A DNA stretch of 64,000 nt from Tamarix chinensis (GCA_030549775.1 CM060173.1:8977802-9041801), one strand, 5' to 3'. Shown: positions 46,700 through 60,930, counted from the stretch's first letter. Program-made: numbers and translations. Notes: generated by a model from the sequence alone, not told the origin.

Positions 46700-48171
46700 T
46701 GATCACCAATAACTGTGGGATTGGTAATACACAGTCACACACATCACATTGACACATTCCTATCCGCAAGCGCACGGGGTCGGAGTAGTAGTCAAGGTCG
46801 ATCCCACAGGGATTGGTGAATGACCACTAGGACAATGATAGAACTTAGCTATGTCTAGACTATGAGATGATATGAAATAAGAAATTGTAAGCTAAAATAA
46901 CTAAAATAACTAACTAAGCTAAAAAGAAAGGAAAATAGCACTCAAGTGACTCAAGTGAATAGAAGAGCTAAGGTTCCGATTCATCGCCCCTGATCCTCAC
47001 ATGTAATCGAATATCACATCACACAATAATTCAACATTCATAATCAATCATGCCAACAAGGATAGAAAGTGTTGTGATTTCTCAAGCCACAACCACCCTA
47101 TTACATATCTATGGCCCTAACTATCTCTAGCTTAGAGTCTAATAGAATGCAATGCATTAAAGTCCACAAAGTTTCCTCCTTTATTGTTGTAGAGGTCAAA
47201 TCAATCTTCTCTTGACCTACAATTTAATCTCCAGTTGTGCTATTGGATCTATTACAGGATTATCTCTCGATCGTACTGGTATTTCCCACACTGAAAATTG
47301 GAACCCAACCGTGGTTCATCAATCCATCAATCAATCAATAACACAACACATAGACCATGAATTGAATAAAAAAGGATGCAATAATTCAACACATTTGGAT
47401 CGGGGGAAACTCCCCTTCACCTTAGCACAAGATCTAGCCTATCAAATTCATAGCAATAATATTAAAAATAACAAGAGATTCCATAGATAGAGAAAATATC
47501 ATTAGATAATACCCTTGATGTTCACAAATTCTTACAAAATGTTTAACTTCTTGCACCTAGGTCTCTAATTTACAAGAGATATCTTGATGAATTGGGGAAG
47601 ATGATGGAGAAGAGGGAAGGGAGAGGGAGTGGATGCTGCTTCAATGAAAAATTAGAATGAGAGTTTAAATACTACGGCCTCTCGAATCCCTAGGGTATTG
47701 ATAAACATGGGCTTCTCGTGTCAGCTTTGATTATGCTGGGTATTTTGACTATAACTCTTTCATCAAGACTCTGATTAAGCTAATTTTGGATGCATTGGAA
47801 AGGTATTGAAAATATATACAACTTTTATGTTGAAATATTATCCAAAATAATATTTTATATTTGTATAAAATTCACTTCTTTCATGACCATATACTTTGAA
47901 TATTCATTATTGCTTTCATTTTATTCCATAATTTACATTTTAGCTCTAAATCTCTTTCTACTTTAACTTTTGCTCCTCTTTGCTCCTTTTTTCTTTCTTT
48001 CTTATCCCTTTAATCTTATTCTTTCTTCCATCCTTCATACTTATTTGTTCCTTGAGATCCTATAAATTTTCATAACACAAAGGCAGTAATAAAAAAAAAG
48101 AATTCCAACTGAAATTTGAGGTAAAAACTCTTATAAACCTTAGGAGTAAGATGCAAAAGTCACACTTATCA
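46700..48171. mobile_element. LTR-like insertion within the LINE
   Basis: A unit bounded by TGATCACC (46700) and CTTATCA (48171) separates the LINE endonuclease region from ORF1. It includes GCAAGCGCACGGGGTCGGAG and GATCCCACAGGGATTGG, a word combination seen in dispersed plant retroelement repeats. No protein-coding signal. Flanking pentamers (TCGGG, CACAC) do not match, so boundaries or class may be off. Confidence 0.45.
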
Positions 48172-48288
48172 CACACCATTAATGTTTATACCTAGTGTTA
48201 GTAGTTTTGTCATTCATGCTAGTGATCTTTGACCAATAATTCCTACCTCTATTGGTGACATCATCGGGGGTCCATATAAGGAATCATC

Positions 48289-49200
48289 TTAGGCCTCCAT
48301 TGACTCTTTATGCATAGGGGAAATCTTAGACACTTTTGCCTCCTTCAAACAAACAAGCTTTAAGTTCAAAAGGAATTCTTGTTGCATATTCTCAAAGTTG
48401 ACATAACAGAACCACACCATGTTGAGTCCCTCATATTCATTATTAAATATATTTGAAACAAGATATAATTTTGGTAGCAAAAGTTTGTTGTAATCATTTT
48501 CTACCATCAAATGGGTAAACAAACCTATAGAAGTCTCACTAGCTATAGAATTCACAAGAAAAAGGTGATCAACGATATTGCTAATGCATTAGATCTAGTC
48601 CGTGCTTCCAAAAAAATTCAACGGACAGGCCGAATATATGTATCCATGCAACAGTCAATGTGACAAAGCCTTCATAAAAAATAATAAATAAATTGAAATC
48701 CAATGCCACAACATTAGATGATGCTAAAAGATAACCCCCAAGGTCCTCCACTAAGAACAACCTCATAATCAGAGTATTTATAGAGACAAACTAGGAAAAA
48801 GACCTTATCTAAGGAACAAAATGTCCCTCAATTTATATGATAGATTTTCATAATGAATATCCCTACCAAGAAATTTAATGATTAAACACCTCCAATTCGG
48901 TAAAGGGACATCATTAGAGTATTCCTCATCAAAGGAGGTGTGCAACTTTTCCCATTATAGATCATTAAATTTTAAGTATTTAACCTTGCCCACCTATCCT
49001 ACAATCATTCTAGAAACTCCTTGAAGAAGAGTTTTGGTACATCTCAAGGTCAAAATCAACGACATCCGGATTCATGGGATCATATGCTTCTTAATCAAGG
49101 CTAAGCTTTATTCACTCTTCATCTGTGATAAACATGTTTCGATCAAGAGGAAACTTAAATGACATTAGTATTTCTCAATGTGCATATGTTCATAGTAGAA
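48289..49200 (-). pseudogene. LINE ORF1 remnant (DUF4283 and degenerate zinc knuckle)
   Basis: Minus-strand frames read FLGRDIHYENLSYKL, VVLSGGPWGL and AWIHIFGLSVEFFWKHGLD, the usual order of a plant LINE ORF1 DUF4283 domain, then NDYNKLLLPKLYLV...YEGLNMVWFCYVNFENMQQEF, where the CCHC knuckle cysteines are mostly lost. Stops and frameshifts are present. This is the 5' part of the same minus-strand LINE whose 3' end is at about 36300. Confidence 0.7.
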
Positions 49201-50171
49201 TAAATTAGGGTTAGAAATCATGGGAGAAAAGGAGCAAAATATAGGGTTAACATGAGAGAAAATGCAACAGATTGATGAGGGGAATCAATTGGTGCTACAA
49301 AAGACCCAAATAGCTCTCATCACCATTCTCTACATTTTAATATTTCTTCCTCAATATGGATTATTATTATTTACATCTTATCAAATATATTTATCATGAA
49401 TTAGTTTATTTTTCATTACTTTTAAGCTTTATTTTTCTTATTCAACAATTTTTTGTCACATATTGAAATATTAAGGGTTTGGTCAATGATCTTATCATTT
49501 TATTGCAATTAATTATTCTAGGCACAATTTTTTAAATCATATTTATTTTTAATGGCTTTAAATTATGAAATAACACACATAAAAACATAAATAAAATAAT
49601 TCTTCACTTCATATCTTTTTTATTTCAGCACTTAATTTGCCAAACATGATGTACTAGTTTGATTTCCATCATCATAAAAAAAATCTAATATCTTTTTTTT
49701 AACAATGTTGATGTTCTCTATGATATATATATATATAATAGTTATGAGTATTTTTTTTGTACTTCACTCTAATAAAATTATTTATAATTAAAAAGAAAAG
49801 TATGTATAGATTTTTTTTACATACAGGGGAAGGAGATACCCCATTGAAACGATTGAGATTCGACCCGGTGACTTGCGGCATGAAACCCATGAAACAATAC
49901 CATCAAAGCATCACAATTAAAGTACAAAAGAGAATTCACCCTTATAAAAAATACCTAAACACTTCAAAGAAAGGCATATCCACAAAAATCTTTACCAATT
50001 ATTTTACAAAAGAAGTGTGAATCAATTACTTCCATATGATTGTTAGTTAAACAAAATGTCATGATTTTTTTCTTCTAAAGTTTGTATATGGTTAATGACT
50101 AATGCTAAACCCTAATAAGAATGAGGCAAGCATACACATGTAACTACACATATTGATAAGAAAGGTGTATC
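49201..50171. other. Non-coding stretch with a tRNA-like box B word
   Basis: AT-rich. At 49825-49890 the minus strand carries GCCGCAAGTCACCGGGTCGA, reminiscent of the B box of tRNA-derived SINEs, but a matching A box and tail are not convincing. Confidence 0.35.
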
Positions 50172-53100
50172 TAGGGATGTAAATTGGGTAAGGATTTTAT
50201 ATCCGAGTTAGTATTCATATCCAGATGGGTATCTGCTGGTACATCCATATCTACATGCATTGGATATTCGTTATCTGATGGATACTCAATATATAGTGGA
50301 CAATTTATTACCCAATGAATAAAGCTATTAACCGTTTGAATTTTCAGTTCATTCCTTTGTAATGTCAGCCTCACATATAATAGAAAAAGCACCAAAATCT
50401 ACCATTACAACCAAACAACTTATTCCAACAATATCAAATTTTCAACTTCCAAGTTTAATTATCAATATCAGTAAACGACCAAGCAAGTAGCAATAAGACA
50501 AGTTTATATCTTAATATCATAGTTGATAATATTTGTTCGTACGAACACAAAACTTTCACACTTAAAACTAAAATCAAGAACAATTAAAAAATATATAAGT
50601 TTAGCTCAAAATACCATAGCTAATAGTACCACTTAGAGAACACCAGAAATAATGCAAAATAATTAAAACTAAACACTAAAGCTAATAATATTTGTCCTCA
50701 CAAATTTAAATTCAAAAACTTATCCGTCATGGGTTCTACATAATTCCACATCACAAGGTTCCACACTTGGAATATGCACCATAAAGATAATGTATATGAA
50801 TAGTTGCTCAAAACAATTAATTTAATTAATTGAATGTAAGAGTAAAAAATAACTAATAATAATATAAGATTTTTTAAAGACAAATATATATAAAAAAATG
50901 TATGACAATCATTAAAATCAATAACTATCTTTTCTATATCTAGCACCATATCTTCTATATCCATCTAACACATGAAGAAAAAAATGCATAAATATTTAAA
51001 ATGATTAGGTGAACAAATGTTTCAATCACTAATAGTTTTTATTGTAAGTTTTACCTCATGTTCACTAACATTAGAATCATTTTGCAAGGTATACCTATAA
51101 TAATCTAATATCATTGTACAATCATTTTATATCAACAAAAAAAAATAGAATTAAGTAAATATAGCAATAGATACATCATATTATTTAAACATCAAAAGTG
51201 TAAATAAATAATACCATCATCTTTTATAGTTTCACAAAGTTAATCTCTACAGCACACTAATGCTTCTAAAGTATTTAGGTTTAATTGGCTATGATGATGA
51301 CTTATAAATCTTCCAGTTGTGCTAAAATCCTACTCAAAATCAATTATAGAAACAAGAATAAAAAGTAAGTCCCGTTAAAAGGAAAAATCCAGTAAGAGTT
51401 TCAAATTATATAAACGATAATAAGCATAACACACCCAAAAATGGAATCAAATGAATAATGTAATTAAATAATGCCAACCAACAACAACTTTAAGGATACA
51501 TTTGTCTTAACATGAAAGGGGGAAAATTTTAAAAGTAATAATACAAGTACAAACCAAAAATACTTACAAAACTAAAGATGAAGTTCAAAAATTAAAATAT
51601 AGCAAATTTACCTTCACAAATTGAAGAAAGGTGGCAGAATTAGCCTTGATTAAGTGTGATGATTGGAGGAATTGCTTGTTGGTGGTTGGTGCAATATGAG
51701 AACCTATATTCTATAGGATAAAAAATAATAAAATGTGAGCATTTTCAATTAGCCATCCATACTTAAATCGACAAGCTCATCTTTATAGGGTCTTGACAAG
51801 CAATGCAATATTATTTTGGATTGTGTTTCTAGGTAAGTGACTTATCCATAGACCTTTAACACTTAAGTGTATATTGTTGTGTAATAGTTTTTTGGTTCTT
51901 TATTTATAAATTATTCTAGTTTCAAGTCATGAAATATCTAGTTCTCATACTCTTTATTTTGAATGAAAATGAGATCAAGCATTATATTTGTTATTTTTTA
52001 TTATTATTTTAATGTGATTATTTCATATTTGATAATTTTTTATATCATAAACCGTAAGTAGGGCTTTCTATTAAAATGTTTTATGATTATTCCCTAAGGG
52101 TGAGGCAAATACTTTCTAACCAATTCAACGATATGGGGCAATTAATAGATATTGATTCTATTTATAGTGCACTACTTAAAACGTCCTACTACCCCGCTAA
52201 CAACTGAGGGACTCATTGATTAGTCTATCAATATGGGCCTAGTTGCGAGGAGAATTTGTTATGAAATTTTTATAGCCATACTTAATAGCCACAATCCCTC
52301 TAAAAAAATTAATTAGTTGATATTGATTGTTATCATCCTAAATGAATTGATCATCGAGCCCTTCTGACCTTTTTATATTTGTTTGATTCGTTAATTATCT
52401 TATTTGAGTTCTAGATATTTTATTATGCGCCATTTATAGCTGATTTTGGCAAAGCATTCTCAAATCTAATTATAATTATTTTAAAAAGACTAATCACTTA
52501 TTTTGCTCAATATTTCTTATGATTTTTAGTAAATAAGGTATTTTTTACTAAATCATTTTGTAAGCATGCTAGATGAGTGGTTTGATATCTATTTTGGCTT
52601 ATGGATTTGTTGCTTAATGAGTTGTGGTTTTTCACAATCTCTTCTTACCATTTTGATTTCATATGCAAGTAGCAAAGTTGTGTTTGAGTTGTTGGGTTCT
52701 AGTAGTGGAGTTGTCAAAGCCTTTAGAAATGTGTGTACCTTAAATAAGGTTAGAGAACCACAATAATTTTTTAGCTTCTCTGAGATGTTGATGATGATAA
52801 TATTGAATGTATTATTTAATTATTATTGTGTATAAGAAGTAATTATATCAAGATAGGTACTTTTTTTCATATTCAAGTTTGCTAGCAATGTGAGATATTC
52901 CTCATATAGTTAGTGGTGGTTACACCTCTCAACTAGGGGATAGTTTAGGGAAAATACATACAAAGTCACTTACAAATGATGTCAATAACCAATAGATGGA
53001 CGGGAAACTAATGAAGGAGAGGAGATAATAGATGGTGATGGTGTGATCTTTATTTGAGGTGTGGGAGATAACTTAGCTACTTGAGACCAGATTTAGATTT

Positions 53101-53385
53101 TCATTATAGATAAAAATGGCATGGGGCTTGGCACTACCGTATAGGTTAGAGTTAGAGGAGCATCTTAATTTTATGGTTAATTAAAAGTGAAAATTTTACT
53201 CGTAACATTATGTTATGTTTATTTTAAAAATTATGGGTAAAATGGTAACTCTACATCGAGTAAATATGCATGGATTCAATAATGAATATGGGTATGGGTA
53301 CATATATGAAGACCCTTAGCCATCTTTGTACCCAAGATTACCAGTTTTTAAACCCCCACCCAAATCCGTACCCAAATTCATATAG
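50172..53385 (+). mobile_element. Probable hAT transposon remnant
   Basis: Left end TAGGGATGTAAATTGGGTAA continues to ATCC/GGATA words (50190-50300). Near 53385 the reverse complement reads TGAATTTGGGTACGGATTTG, an imperfect match, so the two could be terminal inverted repeats of a 3.2-kb element. A relict of the hAT dimerisation domain lies inside. No 8-bp duplication could be fixed. Confidence 0.4.
52566..52766 (+). pseudogene. Relict hAT C-terminal dimerisation-domain fragment
   Basis: The frame contains SYASSKVVFELLGSSSGVVK then AFRNVCTLNKV, resembling the family block in which VASE-AFSTSGRVV is followed by a Phe/Arg-Ser segment and SLTPKTVEAL. The short length and lost key residues make it non-functional. 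Identification is by pattern only. Confidence 0.35.
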
Positions 53386-54796
53386 CATCTATAATGCATC
53401 CATATAGAACAAAAGGTACTTACAACTTATTGTTCAACAGAAGTGCAGCATGTATAAGTTATAGATCAATGTAAATCTAATGAAAACATGATGAAAAAGA
53501 GTGTCTTGATCCAATGTAAGTCTTGTTTCTTTCTTGGGCCAAAATTATATTGCAAGTGAAATCCTATTTGTGCTATAATTATTTATTGGTCTATGAAAGA
53601 GAGTCTATTATATTCACTAAATATAAATGAAAGAGTCTCGAAATTAAATTAAGGTATCAATTAGGATTACTTTATGGTTAATTCTTAAGGGAAGCATAAT
53701 AAGTGAGGTTTACTGTCATTATTCTTGTATTATTAATGATTGATTGGAATGATAATAGAATAGAAGGAGATAAAGGTTGAAATTTTCGAATCATATTGTT
53801 CTTGATTTTTCCTTTATTAACTCTAGTTTTGTTATTCTTAATCCAATATTAGATCATTTGAATTCATGCTTTCATAATATGCTATCATTTTTCAAACAAA
53901 AAAAATAAAAAGCAATTAATAGTGAAAAAAATATATATGAAATCTTGTAACTATGAAAATATAGCCACACACACACATAATGTGTATGTGTGTGTACATA
54001 ATCGAGCTTTGATCCCGTAAAAAAATATTTTTACTTATTCATGATATATGTGCAAATATTACTAGTATTTAATTATAATCAATGCATTTTATTTTGTAAG
54101 TAATATAATGACTAAAAGTTCTTAGAAATTTTATGAATCTCTAGGATCAATGGGATCATCAAAATCAAATTGTAGGATCATAATATGAAGACTATAAAAA
54201 TATAATCCTAAAATACTTGAAATTTGAAAGTTACTATAAATTAATTGATAACTTATCAATTTACAACCACTAAAAATTGTCGAATCACTTTTACAAATTA
54301 AAAACAACAAAACATAACAACATGCAAAAATAAAAATATCTAAAGAAAAGTATAAATTACAATGAAGTTATAGGAACTAACAACTATCAACCGTTCATTA
54401 TAGTAGTAGACATATCCCACATCATTACATCTAGCTCAAGTACTTGATAAGTAGTGTGACTCTTGTTGTGTCATTTTCGTCTTCACTATGATTTATGCCT
54501 AATTAAAATCATCAAGATTATCAACTTCATAAGAAGAAATAGTTTATGCAACAGATTGATGATCACATATTAGTGAGTTTTAATATTGTCATGTAAAAAA
54601 TGGAACAATAAAAGAAAGATAGATCTTTCACAATATCAAAAAACCATATGTAGCATTTCATATAACCCTACACAGTTCTATGTATAATTCTAACACACGA
54701 ATTATCCTTATTTCAATCTGCTTCTTCTTTTTTATCAATTTGAACCATAGGATTGTATAATCCTACCATATGGATCATAATTTTAACAACCATAAG
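53386..54796. other. Non-coding AT-rich stretch
   Basis: Only simple sequence is notable: an ACACACAC run facing a TGTGTGTG run at 53970-53995. No gene or element ends recognised. Confidence 0.45.
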
Positions 54797-57700
54797 TGTG
54801 ACACCCCAAACTTTCCTTAACTTTTGGGTTTTTAACCTCTAAATCTTTCACTAACCTTAACTTTTTCTTGATTATCTTATCTTTGCCTCCAAACCCTTTA
54901 TTTCCCTTTAACTCTTCAAAACTCTAACCATAATTAACCCCTTCTACACATTTTAATCTCAAAAATAAAATGTGAAAAGACACCATTTCACTTCTTATTT
55001 ATCATGTGAGCCTCTCCTTACCTTAAAAACCATATTATATTTTCCTAGTTTTGGTTCACCTTCGACTATGCTCATTCACCCACTTAACCCTAAAACTCTC
55101 ACTTATCATCACACTTTCCATTCAAGTTTTTCACACTTTGCCTCACTTATACCCTTATACCTCTCTACTTGTACACCAAGCCTCTACAACACAAACCCAT
55201 ACCATGCTCTAATCCCTTATACCAACCTTTTAGGCTTTTCATTTTCACTACAACCATAAATCATACGTATACCACTTCTTATATCCATCTATGTTGATAA
55301 TTCAAGTTCTAATTTTCCCCTCCTTCATTCTTTTTTGAGTTTTCTTCACCATTCAACCCCTAAACCTATCTTCTTCCTATTCGTGCTAGTTCACTTTTCT
55401 TTTGTATCATACATACATTGTTTTCAACTACCTCATATTGCAGCCTCACCACTAGCTCCACCATTTCACACTATTAATCTCCACCTATGTGATCCATGCA
55501 TGTTTTCTCCCTCCTTGTTCATCCATTCCTCACGCTAACTTCCCCCTCCTTCACACAACACACCTTATCTAGCGCTAGCCCCTCTTTCCCTACATAACCA
55601 TCCCATAAAACAACCTCTATTTCCTCCCTTTCTTAGCTCTTGTTGGTGTTTTGGTGGTGATTCAATTGCGGATATTTCCATTGTAACCTACTAAATTCCA
55701 CCACTCCTCCATCATTTCTATACCATGGTTGCGACTTATAAATCCCTTTATCCTTTCTTTTAGCTTCTCCCTTACTAACTTCAATTATTTTACTAACCCT
55801 CTTACTACCTTGTTAGATGATCTTAAGGTGTAGTTAAAGGTGTTGATTAGGAGTATTCTTCCTAAGAGGTCAGAGTAATCATGGTAAAGATACACATCTT
55901 TATCTTAGGGCTTATATTGTAGTGTATCTTTTATATTTCCATGATGACATGTCCTATTTTACAAAAACTAATAATCATGATTTAGAATATTAAATATTAT
56001 ATTCATTTCTTATTTTATGATATTATGGATAACATGTGACTTTATGGGATTTTATCTGATTTTATGTAAATATCATGTTAGACCATGCTAGGTTTTATTT
56101 CAAATATCCAAGCATATGGATGTAATTGATTATTATTAATAAGAATGTGGATGCGTGTATCTATTTATGATCAAGGAGTTTGTAGAGGAAATTGGTTAAG
56201 GTTGGTTCATTTTTGAGATTTAGGGTTAAAATGGTTTGACTCTAGTCCCATTTTGGTGTCTTTGGTGGTTTTAATTAAGATTAATTTTATAATATGAATG
56301 CGGATAAAATATGGGAGATTATGTTTGAATTTGGTTAAGTTTAATGTAAGTTGGAATTTGATAACTTTGGTCATGGGTTTTAATTATAAGGGCATATGGG
56401 TCAAATTTGTGAGTCTTGTGGAAAATAAGTATGTCATTATATTCATTGTGGGTTTTACTTAAATTGTGATACATAATATGATAGAGTTTGATGGAGTATG
56501 GAAAAAGTTAGGTTAAAAATAAATTTTGTGGTGTTTAGGTGGAATAAAGGTAAAATAGTTCTTTCAGGTTAATTATGGAAGATTAAGGTTGTACAAGTCT
56601 TATTTGAGCCAAAATATGATAATTGTGACATGTGATTAGTTTGAGGTTAATATGGTTAACACAAATATTAATATCATGTGAAAATAACTTAAAATGGGTA
56701 TAAAAACACTAGGGGTATGATCAATAATTTATGTGCAAAACATTGGATGTTATTCTTTATTTTTTTAAATATGATATTAATAATGTAATGGAGTATTGTG
56801 TTAAATTTGGTGACTTGGTAAGTCTTATGAATGGAGCTCTAAGTTGTTGTGAATGGATGTGTTGGTAACGACATTATGGTATTTTCCCATATGTAATGAA
56901 TCTTGCAAGTTTGTTATCTTACTTTATGTCTTATCTTTGCTTCATGTGGTTATAACATTTTTTATTTGATTAACCTTGATGCATTTATAAGTATTCTTAA
57001 CAAATAAAATTGTTGGAATGAATTCAATAATACTTGTTATCTCATGAAACGATGATAAAAAAGAAAAAGAAAAATGTACCTTATGTTATAAGGCAAGTAT
57101 AATATAAGCGAATGTGTTATAACTCAGGACCATGTGATTCTAAGTGTTGTAAATATTTCAATGAAAATGACTAAGTTATGCTAGAACTAGAGAACCATAG
57201 TATACTCTATACTAGTCTGATCCACTAGCCTATAGGGGTTACATGTACTAAAGAATTGGTGGTTTACTAGTGTTCTAATTGTGTTTTTACCTTGGATGTG
57301 AGAGAGTATCTGTAAGGTCGACTATCTTTCTCCTATCTATAGGGAAAACTTGCTAGTAAATATTACAATATTAGTATTATGTTTTATCCATCCCCTAGGC
57401 AAAAAAGAGAGTAAATATTATAATTGGGTCCATGATCTCAATGTTAGATAGTAAATAAAATATTGTGATCACCTAATGTTAAACCCTAATTTTTTTTCTC
57501 TTAAATTATCTTCTATTATGATCATATGTGCATGTATAATACCTATCATGTTATGTGAACTCTTTGGGTTATGAATGCCTTAGCTTATTGATGTATATTA
57601 TTACCTTACTCAATACACAAGTGTTGATCATCTTTTTTATAGGTGTTGCTTATTCCAACGTATAAATGTTGCATTGTTATGCATCGTTGATTTGATGCTT

Positions 57701-57985
57701 TTAATGTGATTATATGTGGTGTACATTTATTCAAATTGATATTAGCCTATATTTATTTGGATATATATATCTCTCTTTATCTCTCACCTCTATCTTTTTA
57801 TTTATGTTTAGTAATCTTGCACCATTATTGGATCAATTATTTTCCACATCTCATCTCCGGGTATAAATTACGTTTAGTCTTGCACTCAGCATATATTAGG
57901 TATAGAAAGTACATTCTCTGTGTTAGATGTTGCGTAATACCCATTCTTTTATTATTATTGGTCCCGCAAAATGAATTTTTTTAGT
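54797..57985 (+). mobile_element. Large LTR, TGTAACACCC family, copy C (3' end lost)
   Basis: Starts TGTGACACCCCAAACTTTCC at 54797, then a pyrimidine-rich leader (54880-55640), GAGGTCAGAGTAATCATGG with TAAAGATACACATC (55868-55900) like the same junction in A and B, and the late words TTGCACTCAGCATATATTAGG and GCGTAATACCC near 57930. The GGGTGTTACA end is missing after about 57985, so the copy is truncated. Confidence 0.65.
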
Positions 57986-59151
57986 AGTAGATTTTGATAT
58001 GTTCCGATTATGCTTGTATTTGAATATAGTTTCTTCCATATTTTACTATAGTAACATTCATGTTTCACCATAATTATATTTATGTTTTACCATAGCTACT
58101 TCCATTTTGCACTTATATTAGTTGTAGTTTTTCTAAGAAAATTAATTTGGCATGCTTTACGTTAATTATCGTCATGTGTTTACCACTATTGTGTTATACT
58201 TATACTTCATCATTATTTTTTACTTTAATAATTTTTTTTGGTCAAAAGTATATTAATATGGTTATCTATTTGTAGGGGGAAAAATCTTGAAAATATTATA
58301 ATATAATTTGTTATTTATTTTCAATGTACATTATCTGCAAGGTATATGTAGTTGTATGGTAGAAATTTTTGCTGAAAATTTATTCAGCCTAAAGTATCCA
58401 AATAAGAGAAAATGGTAGAAAGGACTAGTTCATATCAGATTCCCTAATTCTAACCAATGGCAAATACACCAACGAAGCAAGCAGGGAATATTAAAAATGG
58501 AGTATATTGGAGCTGTACCGTCCATTATCCATATTCCATTATTTGTCAGAACTATCTTAATCTATAATTAGAAATATAATTAGGTAAAATTCTCATTTTT
58601 TAAAACCAAAATCCCTCATATTCAGACTTCTAATTTAATTACTAAACAAAGAATCTTATGGATAACCGATAATCCCTGGATGTCCCAACAAGGAAGATCT
58701 CTATTCCATGTCACAAGGCTTAAAACCCTGGTGGTCCACTCCTCCACTATCAGGGGGGAGGGGACGGGCAGTGCATGCGTATCTGGTTTGTGTGTCGTAT
58801 ATTATAAATAGAGAAACCATGCACTTTTTATACTGTTCGGTGATGAAACCTTTATAAGACATGAGGGATCAGTGAATAAAGGTTTGCGAAAGAGTATAAG
58901 TTACAGTACGATTATGGAAGGAATCCATCTTTCAATAAATGAAATGAAAAAATAAAATAAAGGAAACGTGAGTTTAGCTGTTTAGTTAATGCCGAATAAA
59001 ATGACATGTACTAAAAGAAGTGCGCGCGATTAGTTCTCTTTTAGTTCTTGAAATTAAAGTCACTTGCTTGTTAGCTAATATATCAAAAGTGGACCGTTAC
59101 GTCTAACCTAATAATTAAAGGTTACTTTTTTCGGTACCATGTAATTCCTTA
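57986..59151. other. Non-coding stretch with an isolated promoter-like segment
   Basis: At 58735-58815 a GC-richer segment (CAGGGGGGAGGGGACGGGCA) is followed by TATTATAAATAGAG, a TATA-box-like motif on the plus strand. No gene-like frame follows, so it may be a promoter remnant or unannotated RNA. The rest is AT-rich. Confidence 0.4.
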
Positions 59152-59453
59152 TTCCCCTCTTTTGGTTTATAGTTGTCAAATCTCATTACTTTTACATGTT
59201 ATTTTATAAAATCATTTTAAAATATTTGTCATATTTTTATTTATCAGACATTTAATTTTTTTCAATTTCTTTATGTACCTTTATTAAAAATGTATTTTTG
59301 TACATTTTCAATTAACAAACTCATTAATAATAAGGATAGATAAGTAATGTTCCTATGAGAGTGATGTTTTGTCATTTTAATTAATGCTAACTTGACTATT
59401 TTTTTTTATTGATTATTTTTAAAATTGTTGTAAATAGAGTGAGATGGAGGGAG
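59152..59453. mobile_element. Stowaway-like MITE (Tc1/mariner type)
   Basis: The right end, reverse-complemented, reads CTCCCTCCATCTCACTC, the typical Stowaway terminus, with TA at 59454-59455. The left end TTCCCCTCTTTTGGTTTATA follows TA at 59150-59151 and matches imperfectly. About 302 bp, AT-rich interior, no coding capacity. Confidence 0.6.
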
Positions 59454-60529
59454 TAATACTTTTGATCTTCACGTATTTTATATAATTTAAATATACACTC
59501 ACATGAACATACAATTCTACCTACTCTTTTTATTCTTGATGAATCTTGAATAAGAGTTTAGTACATGTTGTTTTGTGAAGAGAAAATATGTCACTTATTT
59601 TAGGGAAAGATTACTAATGGCGTACAATTCAAGCGAACATTTTGATACGTTGCAAGTGATAATGGGAATATGCTAGAAATAGATTTTTTTTAAAAGAATA
59701 TCTATATAGTAAATTTACAATTATGAATGACTACTCCATCATAAAGTGTTGGTATTAATTTTGCATTGATTAATACATGTTGGTGTAAATAGGTCAATGT
59801 GATTAAATTTTTAGAGCTATACTAAAAAATTTACAACATTGTACTTATTGTATGCTATGTCATAAATATCCTTTTTTCAAGGAACTTTATATGTAACACC
59901 TCAAAATTTTAGACCAAAATTTTTTGTTTAAAACTACTAATTTACAAGAGCGAAAACTAAAATGCAGGCTCTCCCGTAACTCTAATCAACATAAGTCTGG
60001 TATTCGTAACTTTTTCGTGTTAAAAGCAAGGCAAAACAATTAGCAAAATAGGTAGCAATGGAATCTATAATAATAGAATAAGATAATTTGTGGAAATCAA
60101 TCCCCAAAAGGGAAAATAAGATACAAGAGTCTAAAATATCTACAATACAAAATATCTCAAAGGCACCATTAAACAACTCCTACTCTAAGCCCCAACCCAA
60201 ATAACTTCACTCTTGCCTAAGCATATCCACATCTACATATAGGTCAACATCATCCTCACCGGATACCTGCACTAAGTCACCTACAAGTGCAATATCAATA
60301 CGTTGATATACTAAGTAAACAAGGTCTCTCCTATAGATGTAACATTCATCACATTGGGCATGGCATAAAAAGCGGTACATCATGTGTGCATACCACTTAC
60401 TATCACAAATACTCAAACACCTCATAATCTCATACTTAACTCATATAAAATAATATAACCATATTCCATGCTCATATCAATGAACTATCTACCATAAGCT
60501 AATCAAATATAGATAATTAGCACACCTTA

Positions 60530-60930
60530 TATAATAATGCAGGTGGACTATCTATCATCAGTTGACCCGATATAGATAGCTAGCACAAGTTAAGTAAATG
60601 TGGACTTAAACCACCAACTAATCCAACATAGATAGTTAAAACAACTCAAATATAAGGTGGACTAAAATGACTAGTTAACTTAATATAGACAGTTAGCACA
60701 ACTTAAATTTATGGTGGACTACAACCACTAGTTGACCTAATATAGATAATCATCACAACTCACAAAATAGGGTACATTAAAACTACCAACTTACCTAATA
60801 TAGATAAACCACACACCACACAAAATAGGGTCGACTAATCACCATATGACCCTATATAGATAGTCAACACAACTTACAAAATTAGGTGGACTAGAACCAC
60901 CAATTGACCCAATATAGTTAATTATCATAA
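60530..60930. repeat. LTR-internal minisatellite, unit about 58 bp (copy E)
   Basis: Seven or so units of the form GGTGGACTA-(A/C)CCACTAGTTGACC-TAATATAGATAG-ACACAACT, clearly tandem though drifted. Confidence 0.85.

Noticed and set aside
49825..49890. tRNA or SINE candidate (box B-like word)
   Set aside because: The B-box-like GGGTCGAATCTC lacks a convincing A box at proper spacing and no cloverleaf can be drawn.
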